64,000 nt of DNA from Aphrocallistes beatrix (GCA_963281255.1 OY725491.1:1922001-1986000); one strand, 5' to 3'. Shown: positions 1 to 13,090, counted from the stretch's first letter. Numbers and translations: made by a program. The notes: generated by a model not told the origin, from the sequence alone.

Positions 1-1939
1 CTATTTGGTTAGAAAAATAGAAATAACGTTGCACTATCAAAAAAGAAGTAATATTCATGAATTTCCATCGAAAAACAATGAAATTAGTTGAAATATTTAG
101 AAAATAAAGCAGATCGGCTAACCGATCCAAAATTTTCTTAACCGTTAACGGTGATTGACTGCAGTTAGCCGGTTAACCGGTTAACCAAAATCCAGCCTTG
201 TGTATATATTGTGAGCAAAACTAAACAAATAATTTATCTCATTTTTGGAATTTTTTATTTATGTATTTATTGTAAACAGAAGTAAACAAATAATTTATCA
301 TATAGATTAGAAAATACGATAATCAAAATCTACGCCCCTAAAAACCCTATGTCAACTGTTAGAAGTTATTAATTTATTTTCCAAAATTCGCCAAAAGCCG
401 TGAAAATATATTTATAAAGGTGTGAAAATATATGCATAACCTTTTTATTGCTATATATGTTATTGGTTTGAAATATTAATAACAATGACAACATGTGTAG
501 CCTGCTCAAGGAACGCAAATAACTCTTTTTGAATCCTGATGATGAATACAGCTTTTGTAATGTGCTGGAGTGTGGAAGAGATAAATAAGTATACTCAAAA
601 GATACTGGTATGGTATGATGCGGTGAATTAAATGTGTTTAATAAAATAAACATGTTTTACTTCACCTTATTTCTTTGAACAAGCTATTTAGAAGCTAACA
701 TATTAGAATCTATAAAACTGGAGTATATAATTCGATTCAAAAGTTGTGTGTATATGGAATGGATATTTGAAATATAATTTAGAATTGATTCATTAATTAA
801 AGTTTTATGAGAAAATAGAATATTTTTATTCGATTATTCTCGCTAAAGTTGATTGCTTTTAGCCCACATCGTAATGTATCGCTAACACCATAGAATAATA
901 GTGATGGTGGGTGTGATAGCGTATGTTGGGAAATTTCAATCTTATGGATGGCTAATCGAGTTGAGAATGATAGAGATGAGTAATTTTTATATGGAGGTAG
1001 ATTTACTGATTAAATGCTAGTTGTTTCCTAATTTGTCTCATTTATCATTATTTATATGGAACAATAGGGGTAACGAATACATTGGTAGTGTATCTTAATT
1101 TAATTTCCAAAAGAATTATATTCAGCATAAACTACATTACAGCAAACTACATATCATATTTCCTTACCTTTTAAAACTCCTGTGAACTTAATTCTTATTA
1201 ATAGAAGTAACAATCTACTAACAGATCTGGCCATTGTACATAATTTCTATGAGTCATATTTCACTAGATTTTATGAGATAAATCAATGTACTCACGCGGT
1301 CACGCTCTATGCCTACAGATTATCTACTTACGTACGCTGTAATGATCACAGCGTAAGTTGATAACTATGAATTCAACTGTGTAGCTATAATTAATCTATA
1401 TGATGCAAATACAGTGTGGAGATTATGTCATTCTGGTATTAGCTTGGAGATTAAATAATCTCCCCGAATTGATAATGTTTATTTTGTTCATTTATTTTAG
1501 AGATTATATCATCTCCAATGAATAGTTATGATAGGCCGAATGGGTCAAATGATTTCATATATTACTTGTATATCATTAACATGGATTAGATCGATTTCAG
1601 CTTAACTATAAGTAATACATTTTCCAAACTAAAGAAAGTTACTAATATATCGATATATCTTGATTTGTGTGAGATATTCACCAAATTGGTCTGTAAGCTA
1701 ATATTTTTGGTGCAATTTTGTTTCATATTAATTACCCTATAATTTTCTATTTAATTACCTAGAAGTAGATAACTTATACTACGTATTTCATTTCATCATA
1801 TTTTACTTTCAAACTGACAAAAACAAGTTTCAAACTGGCAAACACTCCCAGACAGGTGAAATCGTTTTTTACACCAGGTTTACTTGTACTTTTGTTTCAT
1901 TCTTGCTAATTTATCCAGAACTGTGTATAAAAATGTATA
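1..1939. other. AT-rich intergenic DNA, no gene seen
   Basis: No convincing coding sequence is visible on either strand. Bases 220-480 contain degraded pieces of the repeat family seen better at 8750-9300 (runs like 'aacaaataatttatc' and 'ggtgtgaaaatat'). An imperfect inverted pair lies near 1300-1360 ('acttacgtacgctg' and 'cagcgtaagttga'). The rest shows no motif I recognise. Short open frames here have no family resemblance. Confidence 0.6.
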
Positions 1940-2120
1940 CAAGCGCGCACATCGCTTGCTTGCGCAGCGCGGATGGCGGACACTTTGTGTCTGCCAGATG
2001 GGTCTTTTGGGATCTAGTCTCACATTGATTAATTATAAGGTAGGCAACAACTCTAAAAACGTCTGTCTTACTGTTATAATCGATATCACTTGAATATCAC
2101 AAAATATTATAATGTTATTT
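1940..2120 (-). repeat. HINE-like repeat, hairpin-end fragment
   Basis: A truncated copy of the commonest repeat in the window. It begins with CAAGCGCG, then a GC-rich hairpin segment and the 'ggcggacactttgtgtc' inverted repeat, followed by 'attgattaattataag'. Only the hairpin end (3' end in the Helitron-like orientation) remains. Divergence from other copies is considerable. Confidence 0.75.
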
Positions 2121-2387
2121 ATCGATTTAGGCGTATGAAAATTGAAATTTTATATTAGGTGTGTATCTCTGGAAGGCTGTATAATACCCTGCATGCCACA
2201 TACCTTCAAATGTTCAGGCCAAGTTCATGCCAAACAGCATTAAATGTTCATGCAAAATTCTTGCCAAAACTCAAATGTTCATGTCGTTCATGTGTTAAAT
2301 CAAAGAAGTATTTTGTACCTGACCCACAACCAGTCTAACATTCAAGTCAACGGGGCAGCTATAGCATTGTATTGATCCTATATTATA

Positions 2388-2574
2388 CAGCCAACTCCGC
2401 TTAATAAGACCACATCGGTCAGATGACATTTTGTCCCGATTAAACAGAGAACCCTATTAACCGAAAATGTTTTGTATAAGCTTCTATGTGTGAGAGCTAT
2501 TCCGCTCCTGCAATAAGTGGGCTGATTAAGTAGTTGACCCAATTAACCAGCGACTTTATTAAGGGGAGTCGACT
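2388..2574. mobile_element. Short pogo-like MITE (CAGTCGACTCCGCTTAAT family)
   Basis: About 187 bp bounded by inverted ends 'cagccaactccgcttaata' and 'ttaaggggagtcgact'. The same element is better preserved at 35230-35415 and occurs again at 51418-51563. CAG...CTG ends next to TA dinucleotides suggest the pogo/Tigger part of the Tc1/mariner superfamily. It has no coding capacity. Confidence 0.7.
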
Positions 2575-2639
2575 TCTTTCCTTGCTCTAGTAACTATATA
2601 TTTCACTAAATTAATTAACCGATAAAATTACGACACAAG

Positions 2640-4130
2640 GATCAAATTGGCTGTCAAGCTGGTTCTGTCACGAAAAAATTGGTCCGGGGGACCAATTTTG
2701 GCAGGCCAAACTGGTCCTGGTTAAATTTTGTGTCATTTAAATACGTACACGAAAGTAGTCCTCCCGTCATAGCATGTGATGACATTACAATCACTCTAGG
2801 GGGTCTCTATTAATAGGGAGTCTATTCAATACATGCCAACTGCCAGTTTTTGACGGGACGTCCCGATTTTTGCATTATTTGTTGAGCTAATTTTCATGAA
2901 TGTCCGCTTTTATATGAAGTTTTATTCTATCCACTTTTTTGATTCTACAAGTAGGTATGTAGAAGTTTTACTATTGCGTCACGCCATGTCCCGCAAACTT
3001 CAACGCTGCGCCCCGCTTTTATCATGGCTCAAGTTGGCATTATTCATGTAAAAAAATGTCTGTCGGTAGACTGATAGTGCAGGTGACTTGGCACGTGGGA
3101 TATAAATATTGTAATGCATCGGGACTGTCACTGGAAAATTGGTCCGCGAAAATTTTGGTCCAGGGGACCAATTTTTCATGGAATTTTGGTCCGGGGGGCC
3201 AATTTTTTCATGGAAAATTGGTCCTCCCCTGAAAATTTTGGTCCTACTATGGACCAATTTTCCATGGAATTTTGGTCCGAGGGGACCATTTTTTTCAGGG
3301 AATATTTGCCCGGGGACCATTTCTTTCAGAAAAAATTGTCTGGGAGACTAATTCTTTCATGGAAAATTAGATTATATCAATCATTTGACATTCTCGATTT
3401 TTTGATACTTTTCAATTGTCGAAACAACTAAGTTGTTTGACCCCCTGACTGACAATCCATATTTTAGTATTCAGTACATTAGATGGACAATACTCAGGCG
3501 TTCAAAATTCCTGAATATACTTATCCCCAATTACATACTAATACTGTATTGTTATGGATTTGTTATATCACAGTATGATACTAAGAAGTAACTCATTCTA
3601 CAGTCATACCAACAATTAAACAATGATTGTTACTAATATCCGAGATAGGACGGGACAGCTGCAGGATATCCCCTGTTTTAACTAAAATACTGGACATCTC
3701 CCAATAGACCAGGGTTGCCGTGGGGCTGGGAATCCCCATATACATGTGATGGAAATGGGAATAGAAATTCATTCCTACGGCAACCCTGATACATATTTAG
3801 CTACTCTCTAATCTAAGAAGTGTATTTCATTTTCATTGAAATATTGGTTAGGGCGGACCAAAACTCCTTATGGAAAACTGGTCCGGGAGGGACCAAATTT
3901 AGTCAGGGGGACCCATTTTGGCTGCCAAAACTGGTCCCATGGACCAGTTTGGTGATCAAATCTGGTCTCTCGGATCAATTTTAGCGACCAAAACTGGTCC
4001 CCCGGACCAAGTTGGCCCGGACCAATTTTGGCCTGACAGTTTCCGCATCAAATTTGGCAACTTAAACTGGTACTCAGGTTAAATTTAGCAGCCAAAACAT
4101 CCCTCGAACCAATTTATATAGATATTTATA
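2640..4130. repeat. GGTCC/GGACC minisatellite locus 1
   Basis: Repeated units of roughly 30 bp built on 'aattttggtcc' and 'ggaccaatttt' occur at 2640-2740, 3120-3350 and 3850-4100. Many are self-complementary around a C/G-rich centre (GGTCC...GGACC). Flanking unique-looking stretches (2755-3110 and 3360-3800) recur at 57590-57960 and 56570-57000, so this is a copy of a larger repeated element. The open frames over these units, rich in FSG and WSG repeats, are by-products of the repeat. Confidence 0.85.
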
Positions 4131-4432
4131 CATCTAAAATTACCATACAAATGCTGGTCTGACCTGCATTTTCAGTCCAAACGAGATTACGCGTATATTT
4201 TTCCCATTATTTACTTTCATTAAGTGATTAATACACATTAATCGACGATTTCTGTGTTTTTGAGCATCAATTAAAATTTTGTAAATATTTACAAATCACC
4301 TTTTGTAGGGGCTTCTGTTGTGGGATGCAATGCAGGTTTTGCACACAATATGTGGAGCCCATGACTTATCTTGATTTCCAAATTTCATGCAAAAATAGGC
4401 TCAATAGGCTCAATAGGCTCTTTAATAAAACA

Positions 4433-4720
4433 ACCGCGCTTCGCTTGCTTGCGCTGCGCTGGCGGATACTTTGTTCCGCCGGATGTCCGTAAGCGCGCTA
4501 CTGCGAAATCTAACAGTTTTTACCAAATTTTGCTATAGGATCTCTTTATGGTGTAGATGTGCACCGTCAAATTTTTTTCGCAAAATCTCATCACTTCGGG
4601 TTTTTATAAGTACAAGCACGCTTCGCTTGCTTGTGCTGCGCGGCTTGCGGACACTGTGTGTCCGCAGAGTCGCCCTGCGGGCGCCTGGAGTCACTCAATC
4701 TAACATATTTTGGATTTTTT
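4433..4720 (-). repeat. Two hairpin-end HINE-like fragments
   Basis: Two short copies of the GC-rich hairpin end, at about 4433-4490 and 4613-4710, are separated by roughly 120 bp. Both read 'cgcttcgcttgcttg' followed by a 'gcggacac' or 'gcggatac' block. The second keeps the 'gccctgcgggcgcctgg' palindrome. Neither has the body of the element. Confidence 0.7.
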
Positions 4721-4789
4721 TCTTTATATAAATATTGTAAAAAAAGGTCGACGAATAATTTCTCATATGGATCCGAAAATATAATATTC

Positions 4790-5202
4790 AAAATCTACAA
4801 CACTAAAACCCCGTGTCAACTGTTGAAAGCTAGACTCTAACATAATTTGTTTACTTTATGTATATATTGTAAACAAAAGTAAACAAATTGATCATCAAAT
4901 TTACTCGAAAATATGATATTCAAAATCTTCATCCCTGAAAAGTCACCCGTTGGAAGCTAGTCTCTAGCATTATTTTCAAAATTTATCAAATGGTGTGAAA
5001 ATATTTATACGTATAAAGGTGTGAAAATATGCAGATAATCTTTTTTATAGCCATGCACTATAATACATTTAAGATATCAAACATAAGTTGTGGCTTTGAA
5101 GTATTAATTAATAACAATGACGATCTATTTATTGTAGTGTCGTACTTGTACAATGATTTCTATTGTGATAGTATAGTCATTCATTTTGTATAGAAAAGGG
5201 GC

Positions 5203-5239
<37 letters not shown>

Positions 5240-5240
5240 T
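4790..5240. repeat. Family-B repeat copy (TAAACAAA / GGTGTGAAAATAT) plus (TA)n
   Basis: Contains the 'actttatgtatatattgtaaacaaaagtaaac' type of unit, the 'gtgtgaaaatat' block and the 'aagatatcaaacataag' block. All recur at 360-480, 8750-9300, 32490-32680, 55577-56125, 59940-60130 and 62210-62540. A perfect (TA)n run occupies about 5205-5236. It is probably another non-autonomous element. At 6488 and 55577 the family is bordered by 'cttatatattaaaatgctag', a Helitron-like start, but this is inference. Confidence 0.6.
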
Positions 5241-5612
5241 CGAGTTTTAGTAGGAAGGATGTTTTAAATAGTATACTAGTACCTTACAACATGTTTTGAT
5301 AATTAATTAAGAACTAATACATGAGCTGCCTTAAATCATTAACAAAGCACAATAGAGCTTAGGAATGTATTACTAGCATAGATAAATAATGGTGCTAAAG
5401 TACCAATATATGTTGTTAAAATTTAGATTAGTTACCAGATGGTTGCGCAATAGATTATATTTGTGATTTCCAGAGGTCGTTTAAGGGCACTTCCACGGAC
5501 TTCTAAAATACACTGACTTTCAACTTCGTTCTACGGTCAAATTAGCGTAGGCTGAAAATTAATATCGATGAGCTACGTTTGGTACATTTGGCATCATATT
5601 TTTGGTGATATA

Positions 5613-6114
5613 CAAGCGCGCTTCGCTTGCTTGCGCTGCGCGGCTGGCGGACACAAAGTGTCCGCCGGAGCCGCCCTTTGGACGCCTGGGGTCACATTGA
5701 TTAATTATAAGGGAAATAACATCTCTAAATATATTTGTCTTACTGTCATAATCGGCATCGCACGAAAAATCACCAAATTTATCAATTTCGAAAATTTTAA
5801 TGAGAAATGATGACGTCACAACAAAGTGATGAGTCATTTTTTGATGATAGTTGCAACATATGTGAGGTATGTTAGTATATAGATTTTTTTAAAATTTCAG
5901 TCTTCTATCTCCTATAATGGCTGAGTGATGCTCGAATAGCTGTATTGCTTAACTTTAAAAAATGTGACAATGACGTCATAATTCCATGATGAGTCGACAT
6001 TTTGCTCTGAGCTCAGAACTTAGTGGAGCCATAGCCAAAAGACTCCCACATGCCAAAAATCAGCTTTCTGCGCCTGGCAGTTTCTTCAATCAATTCGTTA
6101 GATATAAATATATA
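5613..6114 (-). repeat. HINE-like repeat, nearly full copy
   Basis: Runs from CAAGCGCGC and the hairpin block through 'ataacatctctaaatat', 'gatgacgtcacaacaaagtg', 'ttcagtcttctatctcctataatggctgag', 'gagctcagaacttagtgg' and 'cagtttcttcaatcaattcgtta' to a TA-rich microsatellite. That microsatellite was later split by the MITE at 6115-6440. The order is the same in all full copies in the window. Confidence 0.85.
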
Positions 6115-6440
6115 CAGTACACCCTCGCTAATCCGAACAGATCTGTTCCAATGTTCGAAAAAATCGTTCGGATTAGTGAATTTGTTCCGATTAGTGAAAT
6201 AACACTAATTCAATAGGGCATTAATTATTATAAATTTGTATTGTTAGAATATTAAGGATATTATTTCGTTATGAATGTTTATTTAACGCAGTATCTTAGT
6301 GATAAATTTTAGTTTATAAACGTTTATTCAAATCATAGAAGCAAATAAAATTATATTTTGGGTGTTCGGATTTTAAGAATGAAGTGTTCGGATTAGCGAG
6401 GGTTTGGATTGGCGAGGTTCGGACTAGCGAGGGTGTACTG
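6115..6440. mobile_element. pogo-like MITE inside a HINE microsatellite
   Basis: Inverted ends 'cagtacaccctcgctaatcc' and its complement, ending 'gagggtgtactg', are flanked on both sides by TA. Length is 326 bp and there is no transposase. A relative sits at 54261-54533. The (TA)n tract of the preceding HINE copy continues directly after it at 6441, so this MITE inserted after the HINE did. Confidence 0.85.
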
Positions 6441-8416
6441 TATATATATATATATATATATATATATCCCATATATGGTAATCCTGTTAATCTTATATAT
6501 TAAAATGCTAGGATCTTTTTTTGTGTGTGTCTGTGTGTTTGTCCGAACTGATTGAAGAATTGGGAAGTCGTAGAGATGTGAAAATTGGCATGTAGGTGTC
6601 AAATGATATGACTACGATTATGTTTATAATTTTCAAATCCAAACGTCTAAAAAGGGTCGATTATTTATCAATTTTCCAGTGACAAGTCAGATGTTCATAA
6701 CGGCGGGTTCGGGTTTTCAGACGGACTAGCACTACAGCCGGTTTAGAAATAACCGAGGGCAGTGGTTGAAATTTGTTTAGTAAAATCATTCTAAAATGTT
6801 AAAAAAGTTTGAGTTTAAATGCTGCAATTTATCAGGGGGAACAGAAAAGCATTCGAGATAAAGAATGTTCAAGATAACCGACTTAATGAAATAGTAAAAC
6901 GAGGGGAAATTAAAATTTGTTCGAGTTTACAGTCATTCGAGATAGCAGATGCTGATTGTATGTTCAGAGGTCAGATTAATTCCAAAAATATTAACCGAAC
7001 TCCAAGCTGGGCGGATCTATGAAGGGTGTTGGGTTGAGGTTTGTCCCTCCCCTCCCAACCAAAAGGCAAATTCTGCAGAAGTGTGCGCCTACTGCACTAC
7101 AAATCACATAACATGGCACCAGAGCAGCACTGCCTAATAGTATATGCTTTTAAGCATTGTGCAAGTGTTATGTTTTGCTTGTTATCAACCACTTAGTATT
7201 TCAATACTGTTTGAAGGGTCAAATATCTGGGAGATCAAAGAAACAAATAAGGACACATACACCCCCTGTGCCCATAGATCACAAGGGTTGTCAGTCTCCC
7301 ACTAGAACCACACCCTTCAATTAGTGTTTGTCATCCCCTAGGTTAGTTTTGGTGCACACGTTTGCAGAATGCTTTGGGGGTTGCAACCCCGTACAACTTC
7401 CCTGGATCCGCCACCGTGTTCAGTCTTATGATTTTCTCGAGCTATTGAAGACCAGTGTAGGATTTATAACAACTGTTATTACATGATAACTAATCTATCA
7501 GAGTCATTTTTGAGTCGTTTCACAATGGTATCTTTACGTATACGTATAGAGGAAGCACGCTTGATACACTGAAGATAATTGAAGATTGAAGATCAACCAA
7601 TGTGCCTCCTGCTTTGTGACTAAAGGATAACTTTTTTAACAATCATCATCGTCACAAACACAGGGCCAGCATTCGAGCGCTCCATTAGTTGGGATATATG
7701 CCATTAGAGTGACTCTTGTTCTATTCTAAGTTATCAAAATACACAAATCAAGGCTCTATATAATCATTTACCATAATTCCTTGTGAAAGGGACATTTGTC
7801 CGACTTCAGCTAGTCATGAAATTCCAGGCGACCCAGTGCTTTTTCTCCCAGGTTTCCAGATGTTTACCCTAGTGTTACTTCATGGCCATATACCCAATAA
7901 CCCAAATCAAAAGTCAAAACTACTTCTTCCTTCAATGTTAAGGGGACTCTAGCTAGGTACAGGACTATAGGTATTTTTTAAATATACTCATATACACAAT
8001 ATTCCTTCTAGTCACACTTTACTGTATAAAGAATCACTTTTTTGTGTTCAATTATGGTTAGCCACATCCACGTTAAGGATAATAATACCGTCTAGTCTAA
8101 GATCCGACGTCAGTGATCAAGAGACAATACCCATCAGACTCCAGTGTCCGTTTCTCTGCTCTCTTCAGCATAGTGCTAGTGTTGTTGAATTTGAGTTGGC
8201 ATTTCTTATGATACTGTAGTATTGTACATTGTGCACAACCAGGGGCGCCGAACTTTTTGAAATCTCAGGGGAATTTCAGGGTTCAAGGGGGGGCTCAGTC
8301 CGTGCACAACCATGGCTAAATTGACCAAATAGATTCTAAATCACTAAATTTGACCACTCGAGGTGGCTAAGTTTTGCTTAGAATTAGATTTCGTTAGAAC
8401 TCTGGTTAAGGAAATG
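6441..8416. other. Intergenic DNA with repeat scraps, no gene recognised
   Basis: 6488-6620 matches the family-B border ('cttatatattaaaatgctagga...') seen at 55577-55700. 6640-7140 has two overlapping short open frames with no recognisable domain. 7140-8416 has no open frame of note and no motif I can name. Near 7380-7420 and 8240-8310, CCCC/GGGG-rich phrases such as 'aggggcgccgaac' resemble ends of hAT-like elements but lack a matching partner. Confidence 0.5.
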
Positions 8417-8750
8417 CATAGCCTACTGTATATAAGCCTCACAGTAACGTGACTAGGGATGCGTTTGAAGATGGTTGAACTAATACATAAGCTGCCTTAA
8501 ATCATTAACAAAGCATAATAGTGCTTAGGAATGTATTACCAGCATATATAAATATGGTATCAAAGTACCCATATCCGTTGTGAAAATTTAGATTAGTCAC
8601 CTTATGGTTGCACAATAGAGTATATTTGTGACAAATTTGGTGATTTTCAGGTCGTTTAAGGGCACTTCTAACTGTTTTTAATGCTGCTATGGAAACGTGC
8701 TTTGGTCAGTCGAGGTTATACCTTGAAAACCGCGATAGTTAGACATTCAA
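8417..8750. repeat. Remnant of the P-like CATAGCC element
   Basis: Starts with 'catagcctactgtatataag' followed by 'cctcacagta', like the terminus of the P-like elements at 40124 and 44483. It then continues with 'catta...aaatcattaacaaagca' internal sequence shared with 5280-5480 and 40190-40330. No matching right end or duplication is visible, so this is a decayed fragment. Confidence 0.6.
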
Positions 8751-9300
8751 ACGTAATTCATCCGAAAATATTATATTCGAAATCTACAGCACTAAAGAAC
8801 CCATGTCAACCATTGGAAGCTAGTCTTTAGCCCATTTTTGTAATTTGTTAACTTTATGTATCTAATGTAAACAAAAGTAAACAAATAATTTATGAAATCG
8901 ATCTGAAAAAATGATATTTGAAATCTACACCCCTCAAACCCCCATGTCAACTATTGAAAGCAAGTTTCTAACATATTTTTGAGATTTGTTTACTTTATGT
9001 ATCTATTGTAAGCAAAAGTGAACAAATTAATTATCAAATTTACTCGAAAATATGATATTCGAAATCTATACCCCTAAAAACCCCATGTTGCCCGTTGGAA
9101 GCTAGTCTCTAGCACATTTTTCAAAATTCGCCAAATGGTGCGAAAATATGCACATAATCATTTTTATTGCCATGCACTATAATATATTTAAGATATCAAA
9201 CATAAGATGTGGATTTGAAGTATTGATAACAATGACGATATATTGTAGTGTCATACAATAGTTTCTATTGTAATAGTGTAGTTATTTATTTTGCAGAGGT
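8750..9300. repeat. Tandem family-B units
   Basis: Three consecutive imperfect units of about 120-180 bp carry 'gatattcgaaatctacacccct', 'ccatgtcaac' and 'ttgtttactttatgtatc'. They are followed by the 'ggtgcgaaaatatgcacataatc' and 'aagatatcaaacataag' blocks. Similar unit pairs occur at 220-370, 4790-5000 and 62380-62530. Confidence 0.65.
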
Positions 9301-9354
9301 GTGAACATTTCGCTTAGATCTTAGAACTTAAAACCATTATTCCATCTAATATAC

Positions 9355-9475
9355 TCCCCGGACCAATATTCCCTGAGAAAATTGGTCCCCCAGACCAATA
9401 TCCCATGGAAAAATGGTCCATTGCAGGACCAAAATTTTCAGGGAAGACCAATTTTTCGCGGACCAAAATTTTCGT
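9355..9475. repeat. Small GGTCC/GGACC minisatellite
   Basis: Four or five copies of the 'ggaccaatattccctgag' type of unit, in the same orientation as the block at 57190-57480. It is a third, short locus of this minisatellite family. Confidence 0.7.
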
Positions 9476-10743
9476 GACACCTATCATTATGGTTTATACG
9501 AGTAGTTACATCATTTTCAGCCCACAGCATCACATCATTTATTCAATTCTCTGTCAGTAATACTCGTATATGGGTCATTCCATGTGAAATCGACCAATTC
9601 GACCAACTGTTCCATGTCGAGCATCTCAGAAATTCTTGAAATTTTGCCTGTAAGTTTTGCATACTAGTGCATGATCATTTGTACAATATCAGCTTTCAAT
9701 ATCTTTTGGTTTTATAATTATAACCATTTCAAAATTTGACGATTTTCATAGTTCGGACACTCTTGTTTTAGAGGCCCCTTAATCAAATTTGACATATATC
9801 TTTCAATTCTTAACTTAGATGTCCAGTTTTTTTACTAATTGTTAATCATATAGTTACCTAATATCCTTAGCTAAATTGGGGATTTTTATCGCCTAGTTTA
9901 GATTTAATTATTATCTAAACATATATTTTCATCAATTTATCAAAAAAATTTCAAAATAATAATTCTTCATGTCTCCAATGGTTTAGAATTTGTCCATTTA
10001 ATTTTTAATTTTGCTCTATATATGTACAATCTTCCTGCTAAATTTCATGGCTTACATCAGTTCTTTACTGTTAAATTCCAACCTATTTTAAATCATTCCA
10101 AATTTTAATTGTTATCAAATTTTTCAATTTTCCTGATGCCTACGAATGAAGAACTCTGAAATAATTGATATTTGTTTCTATTTCTTAGTCCTACAATTAT
10201 ATAGATATACTTTCTCCAGTTGTGCGAATTGTAGTTGAAATTTGTGTGTGTTTTTATCACTTGTACTATATATTAGAAGTATTTGTACAAGTACCAATAA
10301 TCTTCTTTTTTCCAAATATTGTAAAACGATTATCTTCTTAATTTCTTTAGTTATCAATATGCCTAGCTTTCTATTGACAAAATAATGGATATATTGTTCT
10401 GTTTATACACATAGCATGGCAAGTTTATGTTGTTATCTAAAACATGCCAAATACGGTTTCTATTTCGGGATCGAATTCCAGCTGCACTACTTTGCAGATA
10501 ATGAATTAATTTTTATAGCAATCCAATTAATTTCATTGCTAAGTGAAATTTTTTAAATTCGCAAAGAAAATTTATCGAAGCATTGATAGCACAACTTTTG
10601 ACCTGGCTTTGTAGTAAACTCATTTGTTGTTGGGATGATTTTGTTTAGAGCGTCTGCTAATGAAGTATTCAGAGTTTTAAGGTATTTGTACTATTTTTTG
10701 TTGTGCAACTGCCATGGATCACAGCAACTAACTGCCAACTGGA

Positions 10744-11120
10744 CTACTTTGAAGTATAAACTTGTTCATGAAGACAGATCGCATCGATTTCTAGTGTAAA
10801 GATGTGACCAGCTCTGATCTCCAAAAGATGTATTGCATCATTATCGAGATCAGATATTTTCTTAAGGCCTTGTTTTCTAACATATTTCGTTTTGTGGCAA
10901 TTTACGCATAAAATTATACCAACAGAACACCCTGGAATATCCATATTGCTTTAGACAAGAACAAATTATATAAATCTGAATTATCAGTAATTACAGTTTT
11001 CGCATAATCATACGACGACACCAAAGTATTTATGTTATTACAATACATATGACAATCCTTCATTATGTACAAAGTAGTGCAGCTGGAACTTGATCCCGAA
11101 ATAGAAACCGTATTTGGCAA
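10744..11120 (-). CDS. Two short overlapping open frames in the spacer of the long-inverted-repeat element, unknown
   Basis: Two minus-strand frames, 66 and 68 codons long, lie mostly in the unique spacer of the inverted-repeat element; their 5' part runs about 50 bp into the right arm. The downstream one has a CVNCHK motif, which could be half of a zinc site, followed by a Leu/Ile/Asp-rich stretch. They are in different frames and neither resembles a family I know. They may be remnants of an element-encoded protein, or chance. Low confidence. Confidence 0.2.
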
Positions 11121-11904
11121 GTTTTACATAACAACATAAACTCGCCATGCTATGCGAAATAAACTGAACCTTTAGATGGATTACTATTACAATACATAAT
11201 TATATGCAAAGCTGTGGAGGTGAAATTTGATCCCGAATTAGAAGCCACATTTGACAAGTTTTGGATGGTAACGAAACGTTGCCATGCTATGTGTATAAAC
11301 AGAACAATATATCCATTATTTTGTCAATAGAAAGCTAGGCATATTGATAACTAAAGAAATTAAGAAGATAATCGTTTTACAATATTTGGAAAAAAGAAAA
11401 TTATTGGTACTTGTACAAATACTTCTAATATATAGTACAAGTGATAAAAACACACACAAATTGCAACTACAATTCGCACAACTGGAGAAAGTATATCTAT
11501 ATAATTGTAGGACTAAGAAATAGAAACAAATATCAATTATTTCAGAGTTCTTCATTCGTAGGCATCAGGAAAATTGAAAAATTTGATAACAATTAAAATT
11601 TGGAATGATTTAAAATAGGTTGGAATTTAACAGTAAAGAACTGATGTAAGCCATGAAATTTAGCAGGAAGATTGTACATATATAGAGCAAAATTAAAAAG
11701 TAAATGGACAAATTCTAAACCATTGGAGACATGAAGAATTATTATTTTGAAATTTTTTTGATAAATTGATGAAAATATATGTTTAGATAATAATTAAAAC
11801 TAAACTAGGCGATAAAAATCCCCAATTTAGCTAAGGATATTAGGTAACTATATGATTAACAATTAGTAAAAAAACTGGACATCTAAGTTAAGAATTGAAA
11901 GATA

Positions 11905-12441
11905 CAAGCGCGCTTCGCTTGCTTGCGCTGCGCGGCTGGCGGACACTTCGTGTCCGCCGGAGGCTCCCTTCGGTCGCCTGAGTTAACACTGATTAATTAT
12001 AAGGGAGATAACATCTCTAAATACGTCTGTCCCACTGATCTAATCAATATGGCACGAAAAATCACCAAAAATATCAATTTTAAAATTTTTGATGAGTAAT
12101 GATGACGTTATAACAAAGTGATGAGTCATCATTTTTTGATGATAGTTGCACTATATGTGAGGCATGTTAGTATACAGATTCTATTAAAATTTCAGCCCTC
12201 TATCTCCTATAATGGCTGAGTTATGCCCGAATAACTGTGTTGCTTAACTTTTAAAAATGTGACAATGACGTCATAATTCCATGATGAGTCGACATTTTCG
12301 TCTGAGCTCAGAACTTACTGAAGCCATAGCCAAAAGACTCCCACATGCAAAAAATCAGCCTTCTACGCCTGGCAGTTTCTTCAATCAATTCGTTACAGAG
12401 ATATATATATATATACAATAATCGAGTTTTAATAGTAAGGA
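11905..12441 (-). repeat. HINE-like repeat, full copy 1 of a tandem pair
   Basis: Starts CAAGCGCGC directly after 'ttgaaagata' and ends '...cgagttttaatagtaagga'. Read on the minus strand it has a TC start (TCCTTACTATTAAAACTCG), a (TA)n tract, a conserved body and a GC-rich hairpin end (…GCGCGCTTG). That is the architecture of Helentron-associated (HINE/DINE-like) non-autonomous elements. It is inserted in the right arm of the long-inverted-repeat element; the left arm shows the uninterrupted site. Confidence 0.85.
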
Positions 12442-13029
12442 CAAGCGCGCTTCGCTTGCTTGCGCTGCGCGGCTGGCGGACACTTTGTGTCCGCCGGAGG
12501 CGCCCTTTGGGCGCCTGAGGTCTCATTGGTTAATTATTTGAGAGATTCGCTTTTTTGCGCTCCGCGCGCGGCGAACATTTCGTGTCCGCATGAGGCGCCC
12601 TTTGGGCGCCTGTGGTCACCATTGATTAATCATAAGGGAGATAACATCTCTAAATACGTCTGTCTATTATAATCGATATCGCACGAAAAATCACCAAATT
12701 TGTCAATTTTTATAATTTTGACGCGTAATGATGACGTCATAACAAAGTGATGAGTCATCATTTTTTGATGAAAGTCGCATCATATGTGAGGTATGTTAGT
12801 ATACTGATTCTATTAAAATTTCAGCCTTCTATCTCCTATAATGGCTGAGTTATGCTCGAATAACTGTATTGCTTAACTTTTTAAAATGTGACAATGACGT
12901 CATAATTCCATGATGAGTCGACATTTTCGTCTGAGCTCAGAACTTACTGGAGCCATAGCCAAAAGACTCCCACATGCCAAAAATCAGCCTTCTGCGCCCG
13001 GCAGTTTCTTCAATCAATTCGTTACAGAT

Positions 13030-13068
<39 letters not shown>

Positions 13069-13090
13069 CATCGAGTTTTAATAGTAAGGA
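12442..13090 (-). repeat. HINE-like repeat, full copy 2, head-to-tail with copy 1
   Basis: Begins CAAGCGCGC on the base after copy 1 ends, with no spacer. Near its hairpin end it carries an extra partial duplication (about 12540-12620) of the 'gcgaacatttcgtgtccgc' and 'ggcgccctttgggcgcc' palindromes. It ends 'aatagtaagga' and the host arm resumes with 'tatgtcaaatttg'. Confidence 0.85.

Noticed and set aside
3000-3431. Open frames with FSG/WSG and GPP/DQF repeats (also 56112-56665 and 57159-57556)
   Set aside because: They are translations of the GGTCC minisatellite in several frames on both strands; no start context, no family, and the frames exist only because the unit lacks stops.
5986-6216. 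Recurring small frame beginning MMSRHF..LSSEL (also 12910, 53606, 63633)
   Set aside because: It recurs in HINE copies because the repeat recurs; it runs into variable microsatellites and is broken in many copies, so it is not a conserved peptide.
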